In this document: one piece after another, positions 43,783-51,180 of the stretch
Numbering within the stretch: position 1 is the stretch's first letter
How the letters are laid out: the number at the start of each line of letters is the position of its first letter
Assembly: GCA_910587155.1 (NCBI GenBank)
Contig: CAJULA010000002.1
Location: forward strand, 124,001 to 188,000
DNA from: an uncultured Lachnospiraceae bacterium
GTDB taxonomy: Bacteria; Bacillota; Clostridia; Lachnospirales; Lachnospiraceae
Direction: 5' to 3'
Length of the DNA: 64,000 bases
The notes under the pieces: generated by a model
What the model was told of the DNA's origin: nothing
Database searches by the model: none
The model's input: the letters and a program-made list of their open reading frames with translations, nothing else
Program-made: the position numbers and the translations under genes

Positions 43783-44478
43783 TTATAAAGATGCTCTTGC
43801 ATTCATAATTGCTTCTGCAATTATAAAATCCAGTTCCGAATCAATATCTATGGAGTGACTCTGCTGCATAATATATGCATAACACTTTTCTGTATATATT
43901 TTATTTATATTGTCAAGCACTTTTTCTCTTACAATATAAATCGCCCCGTTGATACGATAGTATACCGGTAAATCCTGTCGGTGAGTTACGCCATCATCAG
44001 TTCTCGCAAAACACTCCATTGATAAATCAGATCCGATTATATTACTCCAAAGCGGTGTATGTTCCGCCTCGCATACACCAATCACTGCATCGGCATCTTT
44101 ATCCTCAAACAATCTGTGTGCGCCAATAATATCACCCGCATCCCTCAATGGCGATGTCGGCTGCAAAAGGGTAATCCGATCAAATCCACAACCTTTACTT
44201 CTGTATTGACATAATACTTCCCTGACAACATCCCATGATGTTGAAGTATCTTTCGAAGTCTCTTTACTTCTTAAAAATGGAACCTCTGCACCCATTTCCC
44301 TTGCAATCTGCGCATACTCTTCTGAATCTGTTGAGAGCATAACCGTATCAAAAATATTGGAATCCAGCGCAGCTTTTATCGTATATCCCAGAAGAGGAAC
44401 ACCTGATAAAACCTTTATATTCTTATTCTTCAATCCCTTAGACCCTGCCCGGGCCGGTATGATAGCCAGTCTTCTCAC
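43783..44478 (-). CDS. neuA: CMP-nonulosonate synthetase (NeuA/LegF-like)
   Basis: This 231-residue cytidylyltransferase activates the nonulosonic acid as a CMP sugar. It has AIIPARAGSKGLKNKNIK, STDSEEYAQIA, LLQPTSPLRDAGDI and YRINGAIYIV. It starts at GTG 44478 with AAGG eight bases upstream. It lies 13 bp before neuC and 30 bp after the aminotransferase gene. CMP-Leg or CMP-Neu5Ac cannot be told apart from sequence. Confidence 0.92.
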   Translation of the reverse strand: MRRLAIIPARAGSKGLKNKNIKVLSGVPLLGYTIKAALDSNIFDTVMLSTDSEEYAQIAREMGAEVPFLRSKETSKDTSTSWDVVREVLCQYRSKGCGFDRITLLQPTSPLRDAGDIIGAHRLFEDKDADAVIGVCEAEHTPLWSNIIGSDLSMECFARTDDGVTHRQDLPVYYRINGAIYIVREKVLDNINKIYTEKCYAYIMQQSHSIDIDSELDFIIAEAIMNARASL

Positions 44479-44508
44479 AACATATACCTTCTTACGATAA
44501 AACTTCTT

Positions 44509-45648
44509 TCAATACTGTAAAATATCCTTTATCACGGAAACCACATATTCCAGCTGCTTATCTGTTATACCTGTGGAACTGGGCAGTGTAAGGATACCCT
44601 TCCAGATTTTATCTGTTACCGCCATATTCGCCATTTCTACATTGCAGTAAGGTTTTTGAAGATGCATCGGTTTCCAGAATGTTCTGCCTTCTATCCCTCT
44701 CTCTTTTAAGGCACCGCAAATATCTCTTACTTTATAACGATTACTCAGCAACAATCCGGAAAACCAACATGCGCTCTCTGCCCAGTTAACCCGTGGAAAG
44801 AATGAGATACCATCAATATGTTTCAGCTGATTGAAATAATAGTCTGTTATGTACCTTTTTTTCCCTACAAATTCATCAATACGCTCCAACTGAGCACACC
44901 CGACTGCCGCCTGGATATTTGTCATTCGATTGTTATATCCTACCATATCATGATTATACTCAATCCCACATCTGGCTGTTGTAGACAGATGTCTTGCGCG
45001 GTCTATTATCTCTTTCCTGGCACTTACCACCGCCCCACCACCACCGGCGGTTATTGTCTTATTTCCATTAAAAGAAAATACAGTGGCATCTGCAAGCTTC
45101 CCGATATTACAATTATGATAGTTTGCCCCAATAGCAGCAGCGGCATCCGCAACAACAGGAAGACGGTACTTTCGTGCCACCTTATTTATTCTGTCCATAT
45201 CTGCCGGAAGCCCTAATGTATATACGGGCATAATTGCAGAAACCTTTTTCCCACTCTTTTTATGATAGACACATTTATCTTTTATGACAGTTTTTTCCTC
45301 TAATTCCTTTTCCAATATATCGGGATCCATTGTCCATGAATCCGCAGATATATCAATCAGCCACGGTTCCGCACCGCAATGAGCAACTGCATTAGCCGTA
45401 GCGATAAATGTAAACGCAGGAATGCATACTATCTCATCTTTTTCAACACCACAGGCTTTTAATGCCATGTGGAGTCCTGCCGTTCCGGACGAAACCGCTA
45501 CACCATAATCAGCCTCTGTTATTTCAACTACCTTTTTTTCAAATCTGGTGACAAACTCTCCCACCGAAGATACGAACGTTGTATCAATGCATTCATTTAA
45601 ATACTTGCGCTCATTCCCACTTAAATTAGGTTCCGCCAAATATATCAT
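44509..45648 (-). CDS. legC: LegC-family DegT/DnrJ/EryC1 aminotransferase
   Basis: This 379-residue PLP enzyme starts IYLAEPNLSGNERKYLNEC and has the VSSVGEFVTRFE segment typical of the LegC group, AFTFIATANAVAHCGAEP, VADAAAAIGANY and the PLP lysine in FSFNGNKTITAGGGG. LegC adds the C4 amino group of the bacillosamine intermediate. The 4,6-dehydratase (LegB) that should precede it is not in the window. GAGGAATAAA precedes ATG 45648. Confidence 0.88.
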   Translation of the reverse strand: MIYLAEPNLSGNERKYLNECIDTTFVSSVGEFVTRFEKKVVEITEADYGVAVSSGTAGLHMALKACGVEKDEIVCIPAFTFIATANAVAHCGAEPWLIDISADSWTMDPDILEKELEEKTVIKDKCVYHKKSGKKVSAIMPVYTLGLPADMDRINKVARKYRLPVVADAAAAIGANYHNCNIGKLADATVFSFNGNKTITAGGGGAVVSARKEIIDRARHLSTTARCGIEYNHDMVGYNNRMTNIQAAVGCAQLERIDEFVGKKRYITDYYFNQLKHIDGISFFPRVNWAESACWFSGLLLSNRYKVRDICGALKERGIEGRTFWKPMHLQKPYCNVEMANMAVTDKIWKGILTLPSSTGITDKQLEYVVSVIKDILQY

Positions 45649-45689
45649 TTTATTCCTCGCCCCGCATTATTAAAATATTATATTCTATA

Positions 45690-46652
45690 TTAATTGACGC
45701 CCAATCTCGCTTTCATCCTCTCCAATTCATCAGGCTGTCCCATATCAAGCCAGGCTTCCTCACCAACCGGATAAATCCCTACCTGCTTTCCTTCCCATAA
45801 AAACTTCTCAATGACCGCAGGAAAATCAACTGGTTCATTATATTTCAGATTTTCTATGACTTCTGGTTCAACGAAGTAGCACCCCGTATTGGTAAAAAAT
45901 GTCAGATCAGGCTTCTCTTTTATGGACTCTATTACCCCATTTTCTCCTACATTTACTACACCATATGGAATTATGAAATTCTTTAATGAACATATCATGG
46001 TAATCAAATTCCCCGACTGTATATGCTGTTTATACGCTTTTTCCAAATCATCTTCTATCAAAATATCGCAATTTGTTAAAACAAACGTATCCTTTATTTT
46101 TCCTTTCAACAGGCTGATTCCTCCCCCTGTCCCAAGCAATTTTTCTTCAGCAATAAAATCAAGCGAGTATGCCTTATCCAACTCATCGAAATATGCTTTT
46201 ATCATATTTCTTTTATAATTTACTATCATGTAAAACTCTCTGCATCCATATGTACAAAATCTATTGATAATATGTTCTACCATTGGATAGTCGCCTATTG
46301 GAATCAATGGTTTGGGTAAAATACTTGTAAATGGCGAAAGTCTCGTTCCAAGCCCGCCCGCCATAATCACTACTGGAATCTGCCTGTCAAATGCACCATG
46401 TTCCTGTTCATATTTTTCGATAAAAACTACTCTTTTAAGCACATGTTGATCATCTACAATCGGTATCGCATGGATATGATATTCTTTCATGGTACGCATT
46501 GCACATTCTTCTTGCCCTTCATACAAATATCGAGGGTTATAATTGGCCACATACTTCACAGGAGCCTGCAGATTCCCCGTTTTCAATATCCATCTGCGGA
46601 TATCGCCATCCGTAACAGAAGCCAGGAGTTTTCCATTTTCATGTACAAACAA
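45690..46652 (-). CDS. PtmE-like sugar-1-phosphate nucleotidyltransferase (3' part of a frameshifted gene)
   Basis: This 320-residue frame has the rest of a CBS-domain pair (FVHENGKLLASVTDGDIRRW; YHIHAIPIVDDQH) and a nucleotidyltransferase with MAGGLGTRLSPFTSILPKPL and GTGGGISLLKG. Campylobacter PtmE, which makes GDP-glucosamine for legionaminic acid, has this same CBS plus transferase layout. The natural start is missing: the first codons are encoded in another frame, joined at the A7 run 46655-46661. With eight A's one 346-residue protein would start at ATG 46729. No ribosome site fits a start near 46652. Confidence 0.83.
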   Translation of the reverse strand: MFVHENGKLLASVTDGDIRRWILKTGNLQAPVKYVANYNPRYLYEGQEECAMRTMKEYHIHAIPIVDDQHVLKRVVFIEKYEQEHGAFDRQIPVVIMAGGLGTRLSPFTSILPKPLIPIGDYPMVEHIINRFCTYGCREFYMIVNYKRNMIKAYFDELDKAYSLDFIAEEKLLGTGGGISLLKGKIKDTFVLTNCDILIEDDLEKAYKQHIQSGNLITMICSLKNFIIPYGVVNVGENGVIESIKEKPDLTFFTNTGCYFVEPEVIENLKYNEPVDFPAVIEKFLWEGKQVGIYPVGEEAWLDMGQPDELERMKARLGVN

Positions 46653-46729
46653 TATTTTTTTGAACTTTTGTCAAGCTGTTTCATCGCATCCAATATTGAC
46701 ATTTCTTGTCCAATATATATTTCATCCAT
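46583..46729 (-). CDS. 5' fragment of the frameshifted CBS-nucleotidyltransferase gene
   Basis: The frame begins at ATG 46729, which has GGAGTGTAAT directly before it and lies one base after the stop of the sulfatase-like gene. It reads MDEIYIGQEMSILDAMKQLD, the start of the first CBS motif. After KSSKK it leaves the homologous frame at the A7 run (46655-46661) and ends at TAA 46583 after 48 residues. With one more A it would read KKILFVHENGK into the downstream frame. Confidence 0.75.
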   Translation of the reverse strand: MDEIYIGQEMSILDAMKQLDKSSKKYCLYMKMENSWLLLRMAISADGY

Positions 46730-46730
46730 A

Positions 46731-48620
46731 TTACACTCCTGACCAATCCAGCTGTAATTTCTCATACAATTTTCTGGTATACGCATAATGCCTGCACGTA
46801 CAAATATCCGGAAATTCATCTCCCACATTATCACGCATAAACCCTACCAGATTTTGATCTTCTATGTTCTCTGGCATCACCTCTTTATCTTCTGAATCAA
46901 GCCACATTTCCCTGTCCACCGGGAAGTATATCAGTTTATACCCATCTTTAATAATTCCTCTGAAACCCATCCAATTTTTCCACATAATATCCTCATTGTG
47001 TTCCAGTTTGTATAAAATCTCCCGGCAATACTTGGGCCCATAGGGATGATCATTCTGAATCAGCGCATAATCAGAAAATATTTTATCAAAATTTTCCTCT
47101 GTGGGATGCAGTACATAAGAAACTAGCTCATAAAATTTCAAATAAGAAAATATTTTTTTATAATTTCCTGTTTTAATCCCCTGGTCTTTTACAAAACAAA
47201 AGGCATGCAGCCTGCGTTCCGAATAAGCCGGTCCACCAATACCATGATCACTCATAAAAATCCTGCAAACATTTTTCCCCAGGAACTTTATATAAAATAA
47301 AATTTGCTGTTCAAGATAATACGCGGATTCCGCTCTCTGAATTTCAAATTCGGACATATCCTCCCTTAAAAATCTGCCAGGATCAAGGGTAAGTTTTTCA
47401 GAGTTTCCATTCCAATATGGATTATGCAGTTCACAATCCATGTGACATATAACAAACTTCTTTTCCCCTTCATCATTCAGAAGCTGTGCCAATGTTTCCC
47501 ATAAATGCATTGCGGCAGGTGTATATAAACATTTTACGGTATATTCCGGTAGCTTCTGATATTTTTTCTTAATGTAATTCCCCCCTATCTCACAAATCTG
47601 GTAACCGTTTTTATGAAGCAATTCCAGTGTTTTTCCATGCCTTATCATATTTTTTGTTTCTACATTTCTGTACAATTTTCCTTCGAAAAATGGTATTCCC
47701 GTAAACATTGACTGCGATGTGGTATGCGTATAGGGTATATGTGTATATGTATTCTCAAAGATCAGACTTTCCTTTTCGATTTTTTCAAGAAAATGGTACT
47801 TTTTGAAATCTGAATACGGCAGCGCATCGCACCAAAAGACAATAATATCCTTTTCCTTTTTATCCTGAAGTTCTTTTTTCATTTGAGAAAACAGACGCAA
47901 AAACTCCTGTTTTATCCGCAAAAAAGGGTTATCATTTCTGCCAAATATTTGGGTGTACTGATCTATATAGAAAAAACCATTTTTATAATCCCTTATCAGA
48001 AAATAATTTATAATTAATTCCCGTAAATAATATTTCTTATCTTTTCTGTTTTTAGCTTTCTTTACATAGTTCTTTTTTACCAGTATCGCATCATAATTAT
48101 CACAATACTTTTCCGTTTCTGAACTCTGTAACCTGAGTCTCCACCTCACATATTCTTGTAAAATCCTCTTCTCTAATGGATTGGCAATGCTTCTCACAAC
48201 ATCTTTTTTATATTCTTTCTTTATTAATTCATAAATATCAATTATCTCATATGAAACATCCCAACTGATTAAATACATCTGAAGTAAATAGCGCAAACTG
48301 TCCGAAACAATAACAAGTTTATCTATTTTATATCCGGCAATTTTCTTAACCAGTTCCTCATTTTCAAATTCTCTCCCCGGCGCATTAATCCAGTCATCAG
48401 GATGAGTATATTCACCCGATACCGCGCCATGATCCCTGGGCAGACATTGTATAAACTTATCCACATCATCTTGATATCCAAAAACAACTGTCCTGCATCC
48501 CTTTTCCCAGATATGCTTTCTGATTACATGTCTTAACCAAATTCTGGGAATGTAGTACATCTTTCCATATGGTTTTATATTCTCCGCCAGAATCCTTTCT
48601 GCACGTGCATTAATATCCAT
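46731..48620 (-). CDS. Soluble sulfatase / alkaline-phosphatase-superfamily protein with N-terminal Rossmann-like region
   Basis: This 629-residue protein shows a sulfatase-like fold from about residue 265: IIVFWCDALPYSDF, THIPYTHTTSQSMFTGIPFF (nucleophile region, Thr or Ser), CHMDCELHNPYW and FMSDHGIGGPAYS with the Asp-His metal ligands. No signal peptide or transmembrane helix is seen, unlike LtaS or phosphoethanolamine transferases, so it should act in the cytoplasm. The N-terminal part has a CRTVVFGYQDDVDKFIQ unit. It might move or remove a phospho- or phosphono-group. I use ATG 48620 (GGAG ten bases upstream). Confidence 0.75.
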   Translation of the reverse strand: MDINARAERILAENIKPYGKMYYIPRIWLRHVIRKHIWEKGCRTVVFGYQDDVDKFIQCLPRDHGAVSGEYTHPDDWINAPGREFENEELVKKIAGYKIDKLVIVSDSLRYLLQMYLISWDVSYEIIDIYELIKKEYKKDVVRSIANPLEKRILQEYVRWRLRLQSSETEKYCDNYDAILVKKNYVKKAKNRKDKKYYLRELIINYFLIRDYKNGFFYIDQYTQIFGRNDNPFLRIKQEFLRLFSQMKKELQDKKEKDIIVFWCDALPYSDFKKYHFLEKIEKESLIFENTYTHIPYTHTTSQSMFTGIPFFEGKLYRNVETKNMIRHGKTLELLHKNGYQICEIGGNYIKKKYQKLPEYTVKCLYTPAAMHLWETLAQLLNDEGEKKFVICHMDCELHNPYWNGNSEKLTLDPGRFLREDMSEFEIQRAESAYYLEQQILFYIKFLGKNVCRIFMSDHGIGGPAYSERRLHAFCFVKDQGIKTGNYKKIFSYLKFYELVSYVLHPTEENFDKIFSDYALIQNDHPYGPKYCREILYKLEHNEDIMWKNWMGFRGIIKDGYKLIYFPVDREMWLDSEDKEVMPENIEDQNLVGFMRDNVGDEFPDICTCRHYAYTRKLYEKLQLDWSGV

Positions 48621-48625
48621 TCCAT

Positions 48626-49333
48626 TTACTCTCCTGTCAATGGCTGCTGCTCTTTTAAGCCAGCACCGATTCCCCATATATAATGGCACATTGGGGCAAA
48701 TCCCGTATGAACCACCTCATCATTCATTCCAAATAAAAAAGTATTATGAAAATATTTGCGCAATAATGCTTTCAAACTATCCTGTCCTTTCAGATTAATA
48801 TGTACAGCTTTGCTTTGTACAGATGCATATTCCGCTGCTGTCTGATTGGGTGTGCCTATAATCATAACCGCATCCTCTTTATTCTCATATGATGCTACCA
48901 TATTTCTCATAAAAACATCTTCTTTAACCGGATCAACATGTTCAATCACATCAATCAGATAAATTGCACTGACATTAACATCTTTGAGGGCTTTCTCATT
49001 CATATCATGGTGAATAAATTTTACATTATTCAAAAACGGTAACCGTTTTCTGTTATCATCCAGAAATTCGCTTTCCCAGTCAACAGCGTACAATACCCCC
49101 CCCTCACACAGATTTTGCGCTACAATTGGCAGCCCAAATGCATCCCCGCTCCCAACTTCCATTACTCGTTTTCTGCCCTCTAACATTTTTGCCACAAATT
49201 TATATCTTGAAAGTACAAAAGCCATATGTCTGGCATCATGCATCATGCTCCAGGATGTCCAGGGACCCTGGTTCAGTCCCTCTGTCTCAAAAGCCGATTT
49301 CATCTCTTTATAATTTCTCTCTTTAATATCCAT
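48626..49333 (-). CDS. Class I SAM-dependent methyltransferase
   Basis: This 235-residue enzyme has motif I VMEVGSGDAFGLPIVAQNL, the acidic VDWESEF and YLIDVIEHVDP, typical of class I methyltransferases of glycan loci. The G8 run at 49096-49103 encodes part of CEGGVLYAVD in frame. I start at ATG 49333 (AGAGAG eight bases upstream) since the in-frame ATG 49372 overlaps the preceding gene and lacks a site. It ends six bases before the sulfatase-like gene. Substrate unknown. Confidence 0.83.
   Translation of the reverse strand: MDIKERNYKEMKSAFETEGLNQGPWTSWSMMHDARHMAFVLSRYKFVAKMLEGRKRVMEVGSGDAFGLPIVAQNLCEGGVLYAVDWESEFLDDNRKRLPFLNNVKFIHHDMNEKALKDVNVSAIYLIDVIEHVDPVKEDVFMRNMVASYENKEDAVMIIGTPNQTAAEYASVQSKAVHINLKGQDSLKALLRKYFHNTFLFGMNDEVVHTGFAPMCHYIWGIGAGLKEQQPLTGE
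49096..49103 (-). repeat. G8 homopolymer inside an intact methyltransferase gene
   Basis: Eight G's on the coding strand, in frame within CEGGVLY. One base gained or lost would truncate the protein early. Confidence 0.7.
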
Positions 49334-49371
49334 AAAAATTTCTCTCTTTTTCTGTAATATGCATGAATCCA

Positions 49372-49851
49372 TTAACTTTTCATACCGTTCATTTGCATAA
49401 TATGCACTTCTTTTATAAACCGTTTTAGCATATCCTCAGTATTATATGGACGGAATCCCAGTCTTTGTGCCTTATCGGTATTAATCAGGGAGCATACAGG
49501 TGTTGTTCCATTTTCTTTCGCTATAATTTCAGAGCTGCTTTTTATTTCATCCCGCATTGTTCGAAGAATATGTAACATTGTAAATTTATCCCTGGCTCCA
49601 AGAAGTACTGTATCATTTTCTTTCCACACTTCTTTTGCAAGCAAATATTTCAAAAATCCCCCTAATTCCGAAACATGCAGATAATTATTATATCTTTGTT
49701 CAGGAATAAAACAGTTTACATTTTCCCCTATTAGAATCCTTTTTGTCATGGATAAAAAACCGGAATCTTCTGTGTGTTCCAAACTCACATATGGACCAAT
49801 CATTCTGGGTAATTGAACAATCAATTTCTCCGGAATCTCCGCTTCCTTCAC
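49372..49851 (-). CDS. SDR epimerase, 3' part of a frameshifted gene
   Basis: The frame gives the C-terminal 159 residues of an extended SDR: EKLIVQLPRMIGPYVSLEH, RYNNYLHVSELGGFLKYLL and DTVLLGARDKFTMLHILRTM align with the intact paralogue at 50290-51180 (IVIRLPRTLGKG; YNNLLYVDDLSKFLLLLL; FVLGAKGCMRIIDILDKLK). Upstream in this same frame the DNA reads NIYAITKRLGESIV, which carries the catalytic Tyr-x3-Lys. It connects to the 5' part only if the C6 run at 49891-49896 had five C's. Confidence 0.8.
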   Translation of the reverse strand: MKEAEIPEKLIVQLPRMIGPYVSLEHTEDSGFLSMTKRILIGENVNCFIPEQRYNNYLHVSELGGFLKYLLAKEVWKENDTVLLGARDKFTMLHILRTMRDEIKSSSEIIAKENGTTPVCSLINTDKAQRLGFRPYNTEDMLKRFIKEVHIMQMNGMKS

Positions 49852-50272
49852 AATTGATTCCCCCAGACGCTTTGTTATTGCATATATGTTGGGGGGTATT
49901 CATCATACTCGTTTCACAAACTTCACCTTTAACACGCCCATAAACACTTACCGTTGACATATAAATAAGCCTTTTGACATGTGTCTGTTCCGCCCAGCAG
50001 ACAAGATTCTTTGTCGCTTCGATATTGTCACGAATCAATGTTCTTGTACTTCCTGACAAGGCTGCTGCAACATGAATGACAGTGTCAACATCAGTAATAC
50101 CTCCCCCCCCGGAAAAATGTTTCGAAAGGTCCGCCTGTATTAATATATAATTGCTTCCCATTGGTATCTTATTTCGATAAACTCCAACAACCTCATACCC
50201 TGCATCTGCCAAATCATCTCCAATATATCGACCAACGTTGCCGCCTACGCCTGTAATAAGAATTTTCTTCAC
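49700..50272 (-). CDS. SDR epimerase, 5' part of a frameshifted gene
   Basis: The frame starts at GTG 50272 (AAGGG eight bases upstream) and has the NAD loop ITGVGGNVGRYIGDDLAD, DTVIHVAAALSG and RLIYMSTVSVYGRVKGEV. After MMNTP it leaves the homologous frame at the C6 run (49891-49896) and continues as non-homologous sequence to TGA at 49700. Corrected to C5, the whole gene 49372-50272 encodes 299 residues, close to the 296 of its neighbour paralogue. As it stands the catalytic Tyr-x3-Lys is lost. Confidence 0.78.
   Translation of the reverse strand: MKKILITGVGGNVGRYIGDDLADAGYEVVGVYRNKIPMGSNYILIQADLSKHFSGGGGITDVDTVIHVAAALSGSTRTLIRDNIEATKNLVCWAEQTHVKRLIYMSTVSVYGRVKGEVCETSMMNTPQHICNNKASGGINCEGSGDSGEIDCSITQNDWSICEFGTHRRFRFFIHDKKDSNRGKCKLFYS
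50103..50110 (-). repeat. G8 homopolymer inside the 5' part of the SDR gene
   Basis: Eight G's on the coding strand encode part of HFSGGGGITDVD, in frame. It is the third G8 run within about 11 kb of the AT-rich glycan block. Confidence 0.7.
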
Positions 50273-50289
50273 AATGTTACCCTTCTGTT

Positions 50290-51180
50290 CTACTTTCCCT
50301 TTATGGATGTGCTTACATCTTTTGCAAACTTTTCTATAATCTCGGTAATCTCCCGTGATTGAAACCCATACGCCTGCGCATGCATACTGTCAATTGCATA
50401 ACATGTATTAGGCCCTTCCGCCGGTCTTTCAATGAACTGTGACTGACTGTTTAAACTTCTCTTTAGTTTATCCAAAATATCAATAATCCGCATACATCCT
50501 TTGGCTCCCAGAACAAACTGCTCGAATCCCATAAATTCTTTTTCCAGCAGGAGTAACAAAAATTTTGATAAATCATCTACATATAGCAGATTGTTATACA
50601 ATAAATCCGGGTTTGTATAATATACATCTTCGTTTTTCATCATCTGAGCCGTCACTCTGGGCAGCCAGAGATAAGACAGATCACATCCCTTTCCCAATGT
50701 CCTTGGTAAACGAATCACAATACGTTTCTTAATATGCGAATCCTCCAGCATCCTCTCGCACAGAAACTTTGTCATTCCGTAATCACTCAGATTAATCCTG
50801 TCGCTGAATTCATTCACGCAAGATGTCGTTTCTCCATAAACAGCAACGGATGATATGTAAATAAACGCAGGAATCTGAGCCTTTTCAGCATAATCAATCA
50901 GCCTTCTCGTACTTCCTATCGTATTATCAAGATAATCACATATTTTATCTCCGTTCATCTGACCTGCAAAATGTATAATTGTGTCGATCGGCTCATTGTG
51001 TAAATACTTTTCAAATTCATCTTTGGCTAAATTACAAGAGAACACTTTTTGTGCTGCGCAGGTCGGATACCTGTTGCGATAAATCCCTATTACCTCTATG
51101 CCATGATCTGTTAAGTATTCTGCTACATTTTGACCAATAAAACTTCCTATTCCTGCAATCAACACACAAGAATTATTCAT
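50290..51180 (-). CDS. NAD-dependent epimerase/dehydratase (extended SDR)
   Basis: This 296-residue SDR has the NAD loop VLIAGIGSFIGQNVAEYL, DTIIHFAGQMNG, FIYISSVAVYGET and the catalytic SDYGMTKFLCERM. It overlaps the transketolase C-subunit gene by 8 bases. It is a tandem paralogue of the broken SDR just downstream (shared GIYRNRYP / GVYRNKIP, same length). Both probably act on a nucleotide sugar or a transketolase product. No substrate can be assigned. Confidence 0.83.
   Translation of the reverse strand: MNNSCVLIAGIGSFIGQNVAEYLTDHGIEVIGIYRNRYPTCAAQKVFSCNLAKDEFEKYLHNEPIDTIIHFAGQMNGDKICDYLDNTIGSTRRLIDYAEKAQIPAFIYISSVAVYGETTSCVNEFSDRINLSDYGMTKFLCERMLEDSHIKKRIVIRLPRTLGKGCDLSYLWLPRVTAQMMKNEDVYYTNPDLLYNNLLYVDDLSKFLLLLLEKEFMGFEQFVLGAKGCMRIIDILDKLKRSLNSQSQFIERPAEGPNTCYAIDSMHAQAYGFQSREITEIIEKFAKDVSTSIKGK

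Noticed and set aside
44818..45216. Plus-strand frame inside the LegC gene
   Set aside because: Antisense to a complete aminotransferase; no start signals.
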